Assembly: GCA_022605955.1 (NCBI GenBank) | Contig: JAKCOZ010000020.1 | Span: 9,351,001 to 9,415,000, forward strand | Direction: 5' to 3' | Length of the DNA stretch: 64,000 nucleotides | Source of the DNA: Rallus limicola | Lineage: Eukaryota; Chordata; Aves; Gruiformes; Rallidae | Shown: one piece after another, positions 22,621 to 34,241 of the stretch | Position numbering within the stretch: position 1 is the stretch's first letter | Layout of the letters: each line of letters opens with the position of its first letter | Notes under the pieces: generated by a model | Database searches by the model: none | Seen by the model: only the letters and a program-made list of their open reading frames with translations | Told to the model about the DNA's origin: nothing | Position numbers and translations under genes: made by a program

Positions 22621-25600
22621 GCTGGAAGGTAAAAGGGGGGGCGAGCAGCAGTGGCGGCAGCAGGAGCCTTGCTGTCTTGCAAAGGGAAGCTGCATTAAGG
22701 AAGGAATTTAAGACAACTGCCAAACTCCAGCGCTGCTTTTTGGGGTACCACAGACCCAGGGCACAGGATCCCCCCCGAAGTTTAAAAGTAAGATTTTACC
22801 TGGGAACGAAACAGCCTGAAGTTTCCCCAGTCCCAACTCTCCAGCCCTCCAAACCTGCTTAGGCTGGACCTTACGGCCCAGAGCGGGACTCCCCAGCGTA
22901 AGATCATGTCTTCTCTGACACTATCTATGAATACCAGTTTCCATTCATACACCCGTGAGGTTGGGACTGAAACCAGAGGCCTGTGCTTCTAGATTCAGAA
23001 GGGACACGACAAGGTGTGAACAAAGTCCTGGACTCAGCATGGATTTCATTCACCGGGCGCTCCCGATAACAGCATTACACCCTCTGCCTTCCTTGTATTT
23101 AGTGTCCTTGCTGCTCCAGACTGATCACATCCTGGACCTGGGTGACAGCGGGGAGAAATCCCAATGCTTTGTCTTCTGGGGATCAGTGTTAGTGAGAGAG
23201 AGATGAAACGCCCAAGGAGGTGAGATGAACATAAGCACTGAAACGGCCCTTTGCCCGTCACACTCTGTCACAACACCACGGCAAGAGCCCAGGCTTAATG
23301 AATTAAGGAGGCACGAGGCCAACGTTTTGTTCTGACTGGGAAAATCATCTCCACCTCTTTGTCATCCTCTCTCCAACCCATGACTAAGTGTTCATTTCTG
23401 TCTCCTCAGGTCTTCTCCACCCCTTTTTAAAAGCCCAGTCTTACATATAATTAAGGTTAATAATGAAAAGCTTTTTTAAAAAAAGGGGAATCTGTCTTTA
23501 AAGAAATATTCAGAAAATTGAGGGGAGTTGGATGTTGTGTACCTGTCGTCAGCAGTAAGAAAACACATTCTTGTAATCCACCTCATGAGTGTCACATTGA
23601 CTCCAGGGTCTGTCAAGGAGATGCCCACACTGGAGGATGAACCTTTGTATCGTTTAGGACAAACCAATGCTATTAAACCTGCTGGTAGGATTTCTGTACA
23701 TGAGGACTGTACACATCATGTACAGATGTCCTTTAGAAAAAACAACTACTAACAAACAGAAAAACCAGCCCAGTACTGCAGGTATACGCTTCTAAAGTCA
23801 CTTGCAGTATTCATTCTAAAAAAAGCAGAAAGCTTTTTCAAAGGATATTTTGGATAGTATGAAAGATCAAAGGGGAGAAGAGAAAGCCATTAGGAGAGGA
23901 GTTTCAATGTATCCTGTGTTTTTATTAGAAAAGAAAACAAGTATTAGCCACAGTTACACACTCATGAGTTAATTGCTGGATATTCACTTTCAGAATTGCC
24001 ATACAATGCAATTCAACTTCACCTTCCTCTTCAAGTCTCATAAGAGAATAAAACCAGTACAAAATCAGCATCCATGAAACCAGAATTCACATTGGGCATG
24101 TGTGTGCTCATAGGTCCCTACCCTCATTTGGGAAGGACATACCCTAACCACATATTCTATCTACATACCCCATTTTGTTAAGTTGATAAAACTGGTCAAA
24201 GCAGCATCTCTGAGCTACCAGGCATCACACATGTGCAACACCAAGAGCCCAAATGGCAGAGCCTGGGGTATGAAGGCAGCTCCAGCATGTACCGGACGGC
24301 AGAGCCTGGCCTCAAATGAGAGCTCTGGGCTTGCTGCAGGCTACAGAGAGAGTCCATGGTGGGAAAAGAGATAGGTTCTTGGAGCTCTCTCTCTTTCTTG
24401 TGCTCAGGAGACTTGCTGACAATAACATGGCAGTGCTGGAACAGGATCACCAGAACGCTAATGCAAACAAGACACCTGGGAATGCTGCTCCCCATTCTCC
24501 CCTCTATGAGTGGTAGAGCACAGGTTTCAAAGAGACAAAGCACAAACAAATCTAAGAGTGAAGACTAGCAAAAAAGGAAGAGAAGCTTGCATATGGATTC
24601 ACATACAAGTCAACATCACTGAAGTGTCAGCTCTGTGCCCTAACCATGCTTCTTTTCACAGAAATCTTTAGATCTAATGCAAATTTTGAAGGAAAACCTA
24701 CTGGAGCCAGTGGGAGTCTTACTGCTGACGTGTCAGGTCTGGACCAGGCTTAGCATATCCCTAGACTGAAATAATGACAGGGAGCTGTTCCTAGCCTGAC
24801 CTCCAGATGATGCTTGGAGCTGGGATCCAGCAGGATTCCTTTCCCTCAGATTCAGCTTTAGGAGATACAGTGCTGACAGCAGTTTGCTCCAGCCAGCACT
24901 CTCCAAGAAGGCAACCCACTCAAATGTGCACAGCAAAACCATTGCTGACACGTACCTCCTCATAACCCATGTTTGCTTCCCTGATGATAGACTTTCAGAA
25001 ACTAGGAAAGGTCCTTCCACCTTCTTCCTCCTCATCTGCTATTCCCATAAACCAGGACACAGAACATTTTCCTTCTGAATGCTTTGTAGAACCTACGTGG
25101 AAGGTTTCTGGCTCCTCTAACTGTAGCTGTTAGGTTTCATGGGCACTGAAAGGTGGTCCCTCTGCTAGGACACAACACAGAGGGGCCACGCAGTGGGTCC
25201 TTCACGCCAAGCAGGAGCCCTTGATACAGTGTGTGGCTGCGAGAAACAGGCCAAGCGAGGGAACCAGAATACTGTCTGGTTTTGATACAGGCTCCCCGAG
25301 ACCACTGCTAAAACTGATCATGGGTGTGAGGTGATACCGAGTCTGCTGTCTTGCAAGAAACTGTCATGGAATTTATGGCATGTTCATACCTTGGTACTGC
25401 AGCCTGGGAAGAGAGCCATAAATAATCATCTGAGCTCATATATACCAATTTATTCTATTACCAATCCATGTGTGTTTTCTGGCAGAATTAGTCTTTTCTC
25501 TTTTTAATCATACAACTTATCAACAGGCCACTGAAGAGAACCTGCTGGAAAACACAGCAGCCAACTGGATTTTCTTCCCATGCCGTGTGCTTCAGTAAAG

Positions 25601-26600
25601 AACATGTAACAGAGAAAAATACAGTGTGTGACGGGGAGCTATGGTGAACACTGGCTGCCGAGAAGGTAGCATCTACAGAACCACACTTATTTATCTATCT
25701 TTCAGTTCATACAAGCTGCTCTATTATAGCCTCTGGGTGGGAATGCATCGATTTTTAAACATCACAAGCCACAGAACAACTGATCTGACAAAATGTCAGT
25801 GTGGAACAGAGACCTCCCCATGCAGCAAAGGCAATGCACAGCCCTTGCCCTCGGGCAGGAGCCTCAGTCCAAAGGGTGAGAGATGTGCCCAGAGGCCCCT
25901 GAGCTCAAGAGGAGGCTGCTGGGTGCTGAAGCCCCACATCAGACTGCTCTCAGGGTTTAAATAGGGGGGCAGCAAACAGGGGCGGCAATTCCTACAGTTG
26001 CCTGGCTCCATGTCAGATACCACTTGAATTAAGGCCATGGCCCAACAATCGTAAGAACTGGGCAGCATCAGAGCACCAGGGAGGTCTCTGGAATGTGTTG
26101 TGTCTGTAGAAGCACTGGCACTGGAGGGCAACAGGCTCTGAGTGGCTGTAGTAAGAACCCAAATTTTGGATGAGGGTCAGCAACTTCACATCAGCTTTAT
26201 GAGCCTATTTAGGAGCTCCGGTTTCTCCCGGAAAGACTGTCAAATTTTGCTTTGGCTGGTGATGTATTACCCATGACCTCTGGTCAAGTGGATCACAAAA
26301 GGTGGGGCTGTATGTCAGATAACAACAAAGTCGATATGCACAGAAAAAAATGCTTTTCATAAGGTGTTTTCCTGCCATTCATCACACAAAGAGTTAAGAT
26401 ACACCGCTTATTTCTTTAGACTGTCCTCTCTCCTGTCTTCCTAGCACACTCATAAAATTGGATCCTAACCCTTGTTTGCTTGATCACGTTTCCCCTCCTC
26501 CAACCTGTCCTCACTCCCTGCACCTCCCCACCACTTTGCCCCCAGTGTCCTCGCTTGGGTGGGGAAGGCAAAACAGAACAGTGACAGCCCCCACGGGAAA
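22620..26600. other. No firm feature
   Basis: About 4 kb of mostly ordinary intron. The section near 25170-25480 has a mildly conserved look (gccataaataatcatctg, tataccaatttattc). Open frames here overlap on both strands and look like chance. No repeat was identified. Confidence 0.4.
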
Positions 26601-26782
26601 GCCGAGAGGCCCTTGCAAAGTGCACCGTGAAAATGAACGCGCCTGCTCACTCATCACATTTCGCATTCGTTCTGCCACTTGCTGTCAAATTAAAACGTGG
26701 CCAACAACTCATTTCTCCTGCTCTCACAGTTACAAATTAGTCCATTAAGCTGTCTGCAGCAAGCCTTTTTTCCTCTTCCCAG

Positions 26783-26860
26783 TAATGGCCTCCGAGAATT
26801 CCTTCATAATCGCCAAGTCCTCCTGGGATGCCCACCGAAAGCAGATGGAGAAGCTCCCGG
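26783..26860 (+). other. Candidate exon, 78 nt, phase 1-1
   Basis: A pyrimidine tract ending ttcctcttcccag abuts 26783, and the segment ends CCGG|gtaata at 26860. Its 78 bases keep frame. After a split first codon it reads MASENSF through WDAHRKQMEKLP and leaves one base for the next exon. The peptide is not recognised. The frame also stays open beyond the donor, so openness alone is weak evidence. If real it lies antisense to the inferred host gene. Confidence 0.22.
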
Positions 26861-27247
26861 GTAATACAAGGCACTTTTTAATGACACAACATGCTGTGGG
26901 TTTTTTTTTTTTCCCCATTTTATTTTTTTATGTCCCTGTTCTCCCTTCATCATCTTTCCCTCTTCCCTGCTTTCTTCCACCAGGATGATTAGGAATTAAA
27001 AAAAAAATAAATAAAAGAGGAGCGGGGATGGAGGGGCATGGATGCTTCTGTGCTGTGCAGAGGCTGACAGCTACAGGAAGGGGTGGGGGGAATCAGCTTC
27101 AACTCCCTAATTAAAACCTCCTAATTGAATTATCTTTATTGAAAAATTAGATCTTCCATTAGAAGCTTAGAGATGTGGGAAGACAGACGATCAAGTCCTC
27201 CTATAGATGACTAATCTGTTTCATTTATCGTGTCTCCTCCTCCCCAG

Positions 27248-27333
27248 GCAGAGACTGCAGAGACAACGACCGTCTCTTCCGCGGGCCAGACCTGTCGCTG
27301 AGCGAATCGCTCCTGACAGAACAAGTTGCTTAA
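27248..27333 (+). other. Candidate terminal exon ending in TAA
   Basis: The acceptor is strong: gactaatc, a branch-point-like word about 31 bases upstream, then tgtctcctcctccccag. The first two bases (GC) complete the G left by the candidate exon at 26783-26860. The frame then reads RDCRDNDRLFRGPDL to LLTEQVA and stops at 27331-27333. Seven CpGs lie in about 45 bases. A second frame is also open here, and no nearby AATAAA was seen, so coding status is doubtful. Confidence 0.22.
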
Positions 27334-27479
27334 TGCAGAATTCCCTCTCTTAAGGGATGTTTTGGAGAGCCAAAAGGACTTGAGTGTTATTAGCAAGTAA
27401 AGGGCTAGTATCAGCTGGGAATTGTCTTTATTTATTTAAAAGAGCATCTTATAAAGTGAGGCCGTTACGGCAGCCTGTT

Positions 27480-28440
27480 CACGCAGGTGGTACGGGGAAG
27501 GGGTTGTCGAGCCCAGCACTGGTGAGGGCAGTGTAACCCCCACAAAGCTGCTGTGCATGGGAAGGAGGCATTCAAAGTAAGGCAAATGTTTTCTGTACAT
27601 TGGTGATGCACAGAAAAATGATGATACAAACTAAATACAGCCAGCTAGTATCTGTGCTGAAAGGTAAATATCGGCAACTACAGGCAAATCTTTCCTGTCC
27701 ACCTGCTAACCCAAAGACTTGGTCCTGGAGTCACTGCTCACCCACAGCCCATGCAGCAGAGGTTGACTCTGGTGAGTGCCCACACTGAGCGTGACTGTGC
27801 CAAGCTGGGACCTGCTCTGAGCTCATATGGGCTCTCCCCTTCCCAACGTCGGCTCAGGAGCCCCCCACCCTGACTGCAGCAATGGGCCCAGCCCTGAGGA
27901 GCACCACCTTCCTGGCATCACCCTGCACTGAAGAGGCTGGTTAGGAGGGTGCTTTGCTTTATGTGGTGCAGTAAGAAAACTCACCATCTGGAGAACTAGT
28001 AGTGGACTTGATCCTTCCTTTCCCGGTTACTGACCCAAACGGAGTTCAGCCTCAACATCCTATTTGATGCTTACTCGGGTGGTTAAGAGAAGATGACTCT
28101 GAATCTGCATTCAACCTCACAAAATCACAGCTGGGTTTTTCTGGAAGCCTCTGGAGACAGAGGCATGATTAGCAGTGTCTGGGAAGATCACATTCCATCC
28201 CTTCACTTCACTTCACTTCACATTCCATCCCATTACTTCACTTTCTCATAACAAGGAGGGAAATCTCTTCCCAGTGGAAACCCATGGAGTTATACACGTT
28301 GGCAACTCTTGTTTCCAACAGACCACCAACAGGTAGAAAACCCAAATCAATTTCTGTCCATCTGCTTCCTCCCTCTCTCAGATAACTAGCTTCGAGACAG
28401 TAAGATGAAAAACTAATTACATAAATGCAGTGCACATTCC
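27480..28440. other. No feature apart from the duplication at 28188
   Basis: Ordinary intronic sequence. The piece at 28118-28165 vaguely resembles an antisense CR1 end but is too short and diverged to call. Confidence 0.4.
28188..28247 (+). repeat. 30-bp tandem duplication with CTTCA pentamer array
   Basis: tcacattccatccc occurs at 28188-28201 and again at 28218-28231. Each copy is followed by a ttacttcact or ttcacttcact variant, giving a 30-base period. A short run of CTTCA pentamers fills the first unit. Local slippage or duplication is the likely origin. Confidence 0.75.
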
Positions 28441-28660
28441 TTTAATTTCCTTGTTGGCTTTGCAGTGGGGTGACTCCTGTCGCCCAGTCTCCTTAGTGAC
28501 TACATGGGTTAATTTTTTCTTTCGTGTGAAAGTCAAAATTTCTGATCTCACTGCAGAATTCCAGGAGCTGTGCCTTTAAGGAAACATTTAGCAGCAAAAC
28601 GGCAAGATTTGATGACACTCCAGTAGTCCCTCTTCAGCCTCCTCCTCCCACATCAAATAA
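28440..28660. promoter_or_regulatory. Conserved-looking block
   Basis: Unique sequence (tgggttaattttttctttcg, gtgcctttaaggaaacattt) without repeats or coding frames. Resembles the other candidate conserved elements. Appearance only. Confidence 0.22.
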
Positions 28661-29990
28661 AATTCAGCAACTCGGCTGCCACCCTGCCCGCTCTCCTCCC
28701 AGCTCCACTGTGAGTGACAGGCATGCCGAGCTCACACCATCCTGGGGAAGAGCCAAAGTATTCATGGATCTTATTGCTAGACAGGCTGTGATAAGGCTGT
28801 TTTCATGGCTATACACCCCACAGACAGGCAGAGAGAGAAACAAGAAAGAAGGTGGTAACGGAGAGTAGAGTCCTCTCAACACCTTTGAGGAGATGCTGTG
28901 GTGCTGGAGGGCAAGAGGAGCTTTTTCATGGGGAGGAGCTGTGTTAGGAATTTATATATTTTGAGGTGGGGAGGGGAAGGAATAAACCAGTTTCCTGGAA
29001 GTGAAGAAAAATTGGCTGTCTTTGCAAAGCCTGAGGCCAGCTGGGAGGACAGAGGTGTGATTCAACTTTTTGTTTAAAGAAAACCCACTCTGAGTGGCAG
29101 AATGTCCAAAAGAACCACAACCAGCCCCAGCCTCACACCCCAAAGCCTCATAGCAGGAGAAGGAAAAGCCCAACCTTCTCTAAACACAGACAAGCCACCA
29201 ATGTGAATAAAAAGTATCCTTCATATATCATAAATTATTACCTTCGGAAGAAAACAGGCAGTTTTTCTTTGAACAGTAATATACAAATATTCCCACTGGC
29301 AGAACAAAAAAGGGGAGGAAGACTTCAAGTAGATCACTGCGCTCTTGAATTTTGTTACCACTGTCTGCTTACTTATCCTCTACTCACAACATAAAGGCTT
29401 CCTGATTGTATTTGATTTATAGAAAATATGAGACAACCTCCCTAGGCTTTTTCATACTGTTCTTTTCTGTTCTTTACAGTAAGTTCTGTGAAAGGAAAGA
29501 AGTGACCTTTTATTTGCCCTATTTGCATGCGTGCTCTAGACAAAGGTAACAGCTAGAAGAAATCAGCTAGTAGCTAGAAACGCCACAGTGCTTAGTCAGA
29601 GGTGAGGGAAACAAGTATGCAGAGAAGGTTGGGAGGTAACCAAAGGAGCATCCAGCCATGTGGGCTCTCATTTTGATGGAGATCATTAGCTGAAGAAGGG
29701 TTCAGCCAGCCTTAAAGCAAGCTGAATGGCATTCCCAAGGAGATCTACTAACTCTTCTCTGTTTCTATTGCACTGTTGTCTCAAAATATGAGAGGGGACA
29801 CACTTTTGGAAACGCTAGTTGAAATAAGAAGAAACCTCAATCATTGACACTGGGGCTGTGTGGATGCTGTTCCTTAATGTACCTGCCACGTTCCGAATTG
29901 CACACAAAAATCAAAGCTAATCAGATGAAGTCCCACTTGCTTTCTGCAGGAGCCAAGTAACACCTTTGCCTTGGCCAAGCAAGAAAGATT
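28660..29990. other. No recognisable feature
   Basis: Ordinary intron. An octamer word (atttgcat) lies at 29521-29528. Confidence 0.45.
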
Positions 29991-30060
29991 TTAGTTGAGC
30001 CATTTGTGACACCAATCTAATTTGTCTATTGTGCACACCCATCTATCAGCACACACATTT

Positions 30061-30142
30061 GTGTAACCAGCTCCCCGCTCTCTTTAAAATATCTCCTTGT
30101 GTGTGTAACCAGCTCCCCGCTCTCTTTAAAATATCTCCTTGA
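30061..30142 (+). repeat. 42-bp tandem duplication
   Basis: A unit starting gtgtaaccagctccccgctc and ending atatctccttgtgt is immediately repeated at 30103; identity is perfect over about 39 bases. The lack of divergence points to a recent event, possibly polymorphic, or an assembly artefact. A CA-rich run (30161-30174) follows shortly. Confidence 0.9.
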
Positions 30143-30219
30143 AGTAACCTTGAACCCCCAGCACACACACACACAGATAGGAACGCACGCCTGAGTTCAG
30201 CGTTACCATTTAAAAAATA

Positions 30220-30960
30220 TTACAGTACAGTAATGCTTCAGTTAAGCATCCAAACTCCACAGCTTATAATTTTACTTCACTACTTGGGGCAATTTCTGAG
30301 AAATACGGCAATATTTTTAACAGCACATATACTGGAGACCATATATGCCGCCGCTGGCCGCCGGTTTCCATAAATCTTTCAAAACCAATATTTATACTCC
30401 CATGAAGGAGCGCTGGCTGCTTATTTTCCATCTCCGTAAAAGTGGTCAGATCAATAGTTCTGTGTATGTTACTTGGAAACATGTCACAGCAGCCTCTGAA
30501 ACCTCTTTTTCCTTTGTCTGAAATCGATTGCTGTAATATGCAAATATTAAGAAAAAGGAAGCTTTAAGTTTCCTCTTAGGATCCTTTGTGAATCCTTCAG
30601 AATCCAGACACCACTACGACGGAAAATTAAAACCCTGCCAGCAGTTTTCCGTCTCCCCTGAGCGCCAGTCGCGCTGTGATCCCAACACTTTGCTCCAAGC
30701 TATGAAATTGGGAAATTTGCATATTCTTCACTTCGGGATCGTTCCGGCGACGAAGTAAAAACGCTACCGAGCCGCCTGCCCGCGAAAACAAGCCTCTCCT
30801 CGGACAACCTTCCTCCCTCTGAAGATGACAAGAGGAAGGGGGAGGATTTCCACTGCTCCTCATGCCAAAGAAAAGATAACACCGCTCACTCTCTCCCTTT
30901 AGATGTTGCTGCACATCCCCTTTTTTTAGTTAATATGCAGGATCAGGAAAATTAAACTTA
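30220..30960. promoter_or_regulatory. Strong candidate conserved non-coding element with two octamers
   Basis: High-complexity sequence with CpG-bearing segments (atatgccgccgctggccg; ttccggcgacgaag; taccgagccgcctg) inside AT-rich DNA. Perfect octamer words lie at 30538-30545 (atgcaaat) and 30715-30722 (atttgcat). It is followed by the C/T tract at 31035. Non-coding in appearance. It forms a cluster with the block to its right. I infer a POU-factor-responsive enhancer; this is not tested. Confidence 0.4.
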
Positions 30961-31034
30961 GGTTATGAAGTCTTACTTTGAGAAGAAGCAGAGACGTGCT
31001 ATTCACTTGAGCTTTTTTGTGAGAGCCTTTATCG

Positions 31035-31058
31035 CCCCCCCCCCCCCCTTTTTTTTTT
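31035..31058 (+). repeat. C14-T10 homopolymer tract
   Basis: Fourteen C followed directly by ten T and then cag. Low-complexity, hypermutable, and resembles an extreme polypyrimidine/acceptor tract on the plus strand, but no exon follows. Confidence 0.9.
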
Positions 31059-31149
31059 CAGCACAGCTTGAGCCCTGAAGCTTTTATTAAAAAAATAAAA
31101 AAGGGGAAAGAAAAAAAAAAACCAACCCCAAACCAAGCAGCGTACAAAA

Positions 31150-31830
31150 GTGGGGGGAGTAGAGAAGGTTTAACAAGCTCCAAGTCATAGATTATAAGCC
31201 GCTGCTAAAAATTTATGGCTGTTTGGATCTTTGCCACACTGAACAGATTGGCAAGCTGATCAGAATCGCAGCAGGCTGCCTAATGAGTCCCACACAATTT
31301 TTCACCCCATATTTTTCCAATAAAAAAGCAGTTAAATACCAACCGCAGCCACAGCAGAGCCTGCCATCTGGCTGCTTTTTTCTCCAGCCATCATTAAAAT
31401 GGTTCTTGGCAGTTTACACCTCGCTTTTTTCTGTACAGATGTGGAACGAATTTTCTGACAACCCTTGGATGAAACAGGGGGCTTTATTGAGCTTTACAGA
31501 TTAACTGCCTAACTTCTGGTCCTAATTTTAAGTGTCTTAGCACACCGGAGGCATCATTTTAAGTGAGCTAATTGTACGTATCTGAGCCTACCAGCAGCGT
31601 TTGGTTAAGTTGAAGTGAGATTCAAAATCAACATTTGGAGGAGCTGTGTAACCCACACCACCATGGTCACCAATGTCTGGCCCACGCTGAGAGCTCACAG
31701 GGATTAAAAATAGTAACTGTAAGGATAGCATTTGAAAGGGTCTACAGAGGAAACCAAAGAATTATGGTTTAAACCCATTTATTGCAGCCTAATGAATATG
31801 AGCTGATTTATTTCTTATTCTTTGCTTTTA
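31150..31830. promoter_or_regulatory. Candidate conserved block, continuous with the one at 30220
   Basis: Words such as gattataagccgctgctaaa, gctaaaaatttatggctg, ttttccaataaaaaagcag and tattgcagcctaatgaatat give it the same texture as the block to its left. It runs up to the CR1 insertion at 31834, which may have landed at its edge. A 93-residue plus frame (31223-31504) crosses it but has no splice support. Confidence 0.33.
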
Positions 31831-31833
31831 CCT

Positions 31834-32580
31834 TGCCAAGTGCGAGGTCCTGCACATGGGCCAGGGCAATCCCAAGCACAGCTACAGACTGTGCGGGGAG
31901 TGGATCGAGGGCAGCGCTGAGAAGGACTTGGGAGTACTGGTGGATGAGAAGCTCAACATGACCCGGCAATGAGCGTTTGCAGCCCTGAAAGCCAACTGTG
32001 TCCTGGGCTGCATCAAAAGCAGCTTGACCAGTAGGTCCAGGGAGGGGACCTGTGCTCTGGTGAGACCCCCCTGCAGTGCTGCATCCAGCTCTGGGGTCCC
32101 CAATACAGGAAATGTAGCTGGTGGAACAAGTCCAGAGGAGGCCATGCAGATGATCAGAGAGCTGGAACACCTCACCTATGAAGACAGGCTGAGTTGAGGT
32201 TGTTCAGTCCAGAGAAGAGAAAGCTCAAGGGACACCTTACAGCAGCCTTCCAGTAGCTAAAGAGGCCTACAATAGAGCTGGAGAGGAGCTGGTTACAAGG
32301 GCAGGGAGTGATAGGACAAGGAGGAATGGCCTTAAGCAGAAGAAGGAGAGATTTAGTTTACATATTAGAAAGAAATCCTTCCCTGTGAGGGTGGGGAGGC
32401 CCTGGCACAGGGTGCCCAGAGAAGCTGTGGCTGCCCCTGGATCCCTGGCAGGGTTCAAGGCCAGGTTGGATGAAGCTTTGGGCATCCTGGGCTAGTGGAG
32501 GGTGTCCCTACCCATGGTGGGGGTGGGACTAGAGGGGCTCTGAGGTCCCTTCCAACCCAAACCAGTCTGATTCTATGACT
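31834..32580 (+). mobile_element. 5'-truncated CR1 LINE with reverse-transcriptase C-terminal remnant
   Basis: From 31835 the plus strand reads 45 codons typical of the end of the CR1 ORF2 reverse transcriptase (starting AKCEVLH, with GNPKHSYRL and [14 protein letters not shown]). It is then broken by TGA at 31970-31972 where the family has a Cys codon. Degraded coding and 3'-UTR sequence follows, with small deletions, through ttccaacccaaaccagtctg, and it ends gattctatga. Only the last about 750 bases of a roughly 4.5-kb element are present, as usual for CR1. It is inactive, and its orientation is opposite to the inferred host gene. It is younger-looking than the other CR1 pieces here. Confidence 0.95.
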
Positions 32581-33327
32581 GTTGTCCCCCTGTAGCAGTT
32601 TGGTTAATCAGGTAGTAATGGAGCACAGCGAAATGAAGCTGCAGCCCCAAATACCTGGTTAGATGTTTTCAAGCCATGGGGCAGCTTACTTGAAAGCAGC
32701 TCATCTTGCCTCTTTGCCACTGGAAGATGATAGTGAGCAGAGTGAGAAGAAAGCTGATTTCGGGGCACAGATTTTCTACTTTTCACAATCAATTATCAAA
32801 ACCAGAAATGGAAAGCAAATGTCCTTTAGAAACCTAGAAAAACATCAAAATATAGCTAAGAAGCATATTAAAAAACTATTTATGGGCTGAACAGAGGCAG
32901 GATAGGCTTGAGATGGATACAGTTCGCTGAATGTCTACAGATAGTTTTGATTAAGGTAGTCTGCAAGCCCAGGCAGTTCTGGGGGATGGGAGCAGGAGGG
33001 CAGCCAGCTGAAGTTAAGACGCTCCAAAGCCAGTGTTTCAGTCTCTCCGTAATGACTTGTCAAGACCACAAAAGAAGCAGTGGAAGTGCAGGAACCAGAG
33101 CCCAGGTCCTCAGAGGACAAGGCTGGAGATCTGTCAGACCTTTCTTTCTCTCCAAAAAGATGACAAACAGCAGCAGAACATCAAGGAGGCTTTTATCATT
33201 TCGCTTTCCTTCGCATCCCTAACACAGATTATTACTTATGCCAATCATCTTATAATGACCAGTGGATTTAAAAAATGAATAATTTATAGGAATGTTGATA
33301 ACATTTATTTGTTTTCAGCAAGGACTT
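32581..33327. other. No recognisable feature
   Basis: Ordinary intron between two CR1 pieces. No exon or RNA gene supported. Confidence 0.45.
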
Positions 33328-33395
33328 CATAGAATCATAGAAATGCAGTACAAAAAGGGACCTTAAAAGGTCATTCTAGACCCCCTGCTCTGAAA
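33328..33395 (-). mobile_element. Short CR1 3'-end fragment
   Basis: The plus strand reads catagaatcatagaaatgca, then gggaccttaaaaggtcattc and tagaccccctgctct. This is the reverse complement of a CR1 tail (catagaatcatagaa, then gggacct-aaggtcatctagtccancccctgc). It is the sole minus-strand CR1 copy recognised here. The left edge is clear; the right edge fades into unique sequence. Confidence 0.85.
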
Positions 33396-34241
33396 GAGAT
33401 TATGGTGGAGATTATGTACATAATAATGTAAATGACCCTATAACTGTACTCCAGAATCAACATTTTCATTAAAAAATATATTGCTCTTGTAATCCTACTG
33501 GTTGGGTAGATAACCTTCAGAGCACAAGCTGACGCAACCACAGCTAGCCAAGCCTGGAAACAGGCAGCAATAGTGACCCTGAGACAGCACGAGTGGGCAT
33601 TTATTCAGAAACCTACCAGGCACAGGCTGGAGCTGAATACAACTGGCTCACTGAGTAATGATAGCTTTAATTACTGTACACTTCTATGACTGTCCAAAAA
33701 CGGTGGCAGATTTGGGGGACGGGAGCAGTTGAGCAGTCAGATGAAGCTGAGAGTGGGTATGATGGAGATAAAGGGTTCCACGTTCAGGCTCTTCTGTTAA
33801 AGTCACCCCTGGCCCCCAAACTGTGATGTGTCCTATCCCCATTACTGGAAATGGCTGTGCAAATTGCTGACGAAAAAGAGAAAAAAAATTACCTCCATCT
33901 CTTTAGTGGGTGCTGAAAGCTCCAATTTATCTTCTACTGATCGACCTAAAACACCAGTTCACCCTAAAAGCACTGATGTACTTTCACTGCACAGCCCTGC
34001 AGCCTGCTGCAAACCTTGTGGCAGTAATAAAAAGAATTGACTTGAGCATCAGTAGTCAGGTCAGACAGTCCTGGGGATCCAAACTCTATCATTTGGGGCT
34101 GGTGTGCAGTCTAGGGTAGAGGACCTTGTTTTATAGCAAAGGAAATTAAAACCCAAGGAAAATCTACCAAGGAGACTTTTTGTCCTATTACACTTCTGGT
34201 AAATTTTGTTTCTAAGAACCAGTACTGGGCGAAGAGGCGTT

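Larger units (their letters stand above)
26600..27480. promoter_or_regulatory. Strong candidate conserved block containing exon-like segments
   Basis: Unique sequence with CpGs clustered in short stretches (26630-26665, 27268-27311) inside AT-rich DNA, plus regulatory-looking words such as acaaattagtccattaagc, ctaattgaattatc and aaaaattagatcttcc. A T14 and A-rich low-complexity patch sits in the middle (26900-27015). Two exon-like segments are described separately. It is either an enhancer or part of a nested transcript. Confidence 0.38.

Noticed and set aside
26458..26748. 96-residue plus frame just left of the candidate exons
   Set aside because: Proline- and histidine-rich low-quality composition, no splice donor joining it to 26783 in the required phase was convincing.
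28118..28165. Possible antisense CR1 end (aaaatcacagctgggttttt, then cctctggagac)
   Set aside because: Too short and diverged to separate from chance.
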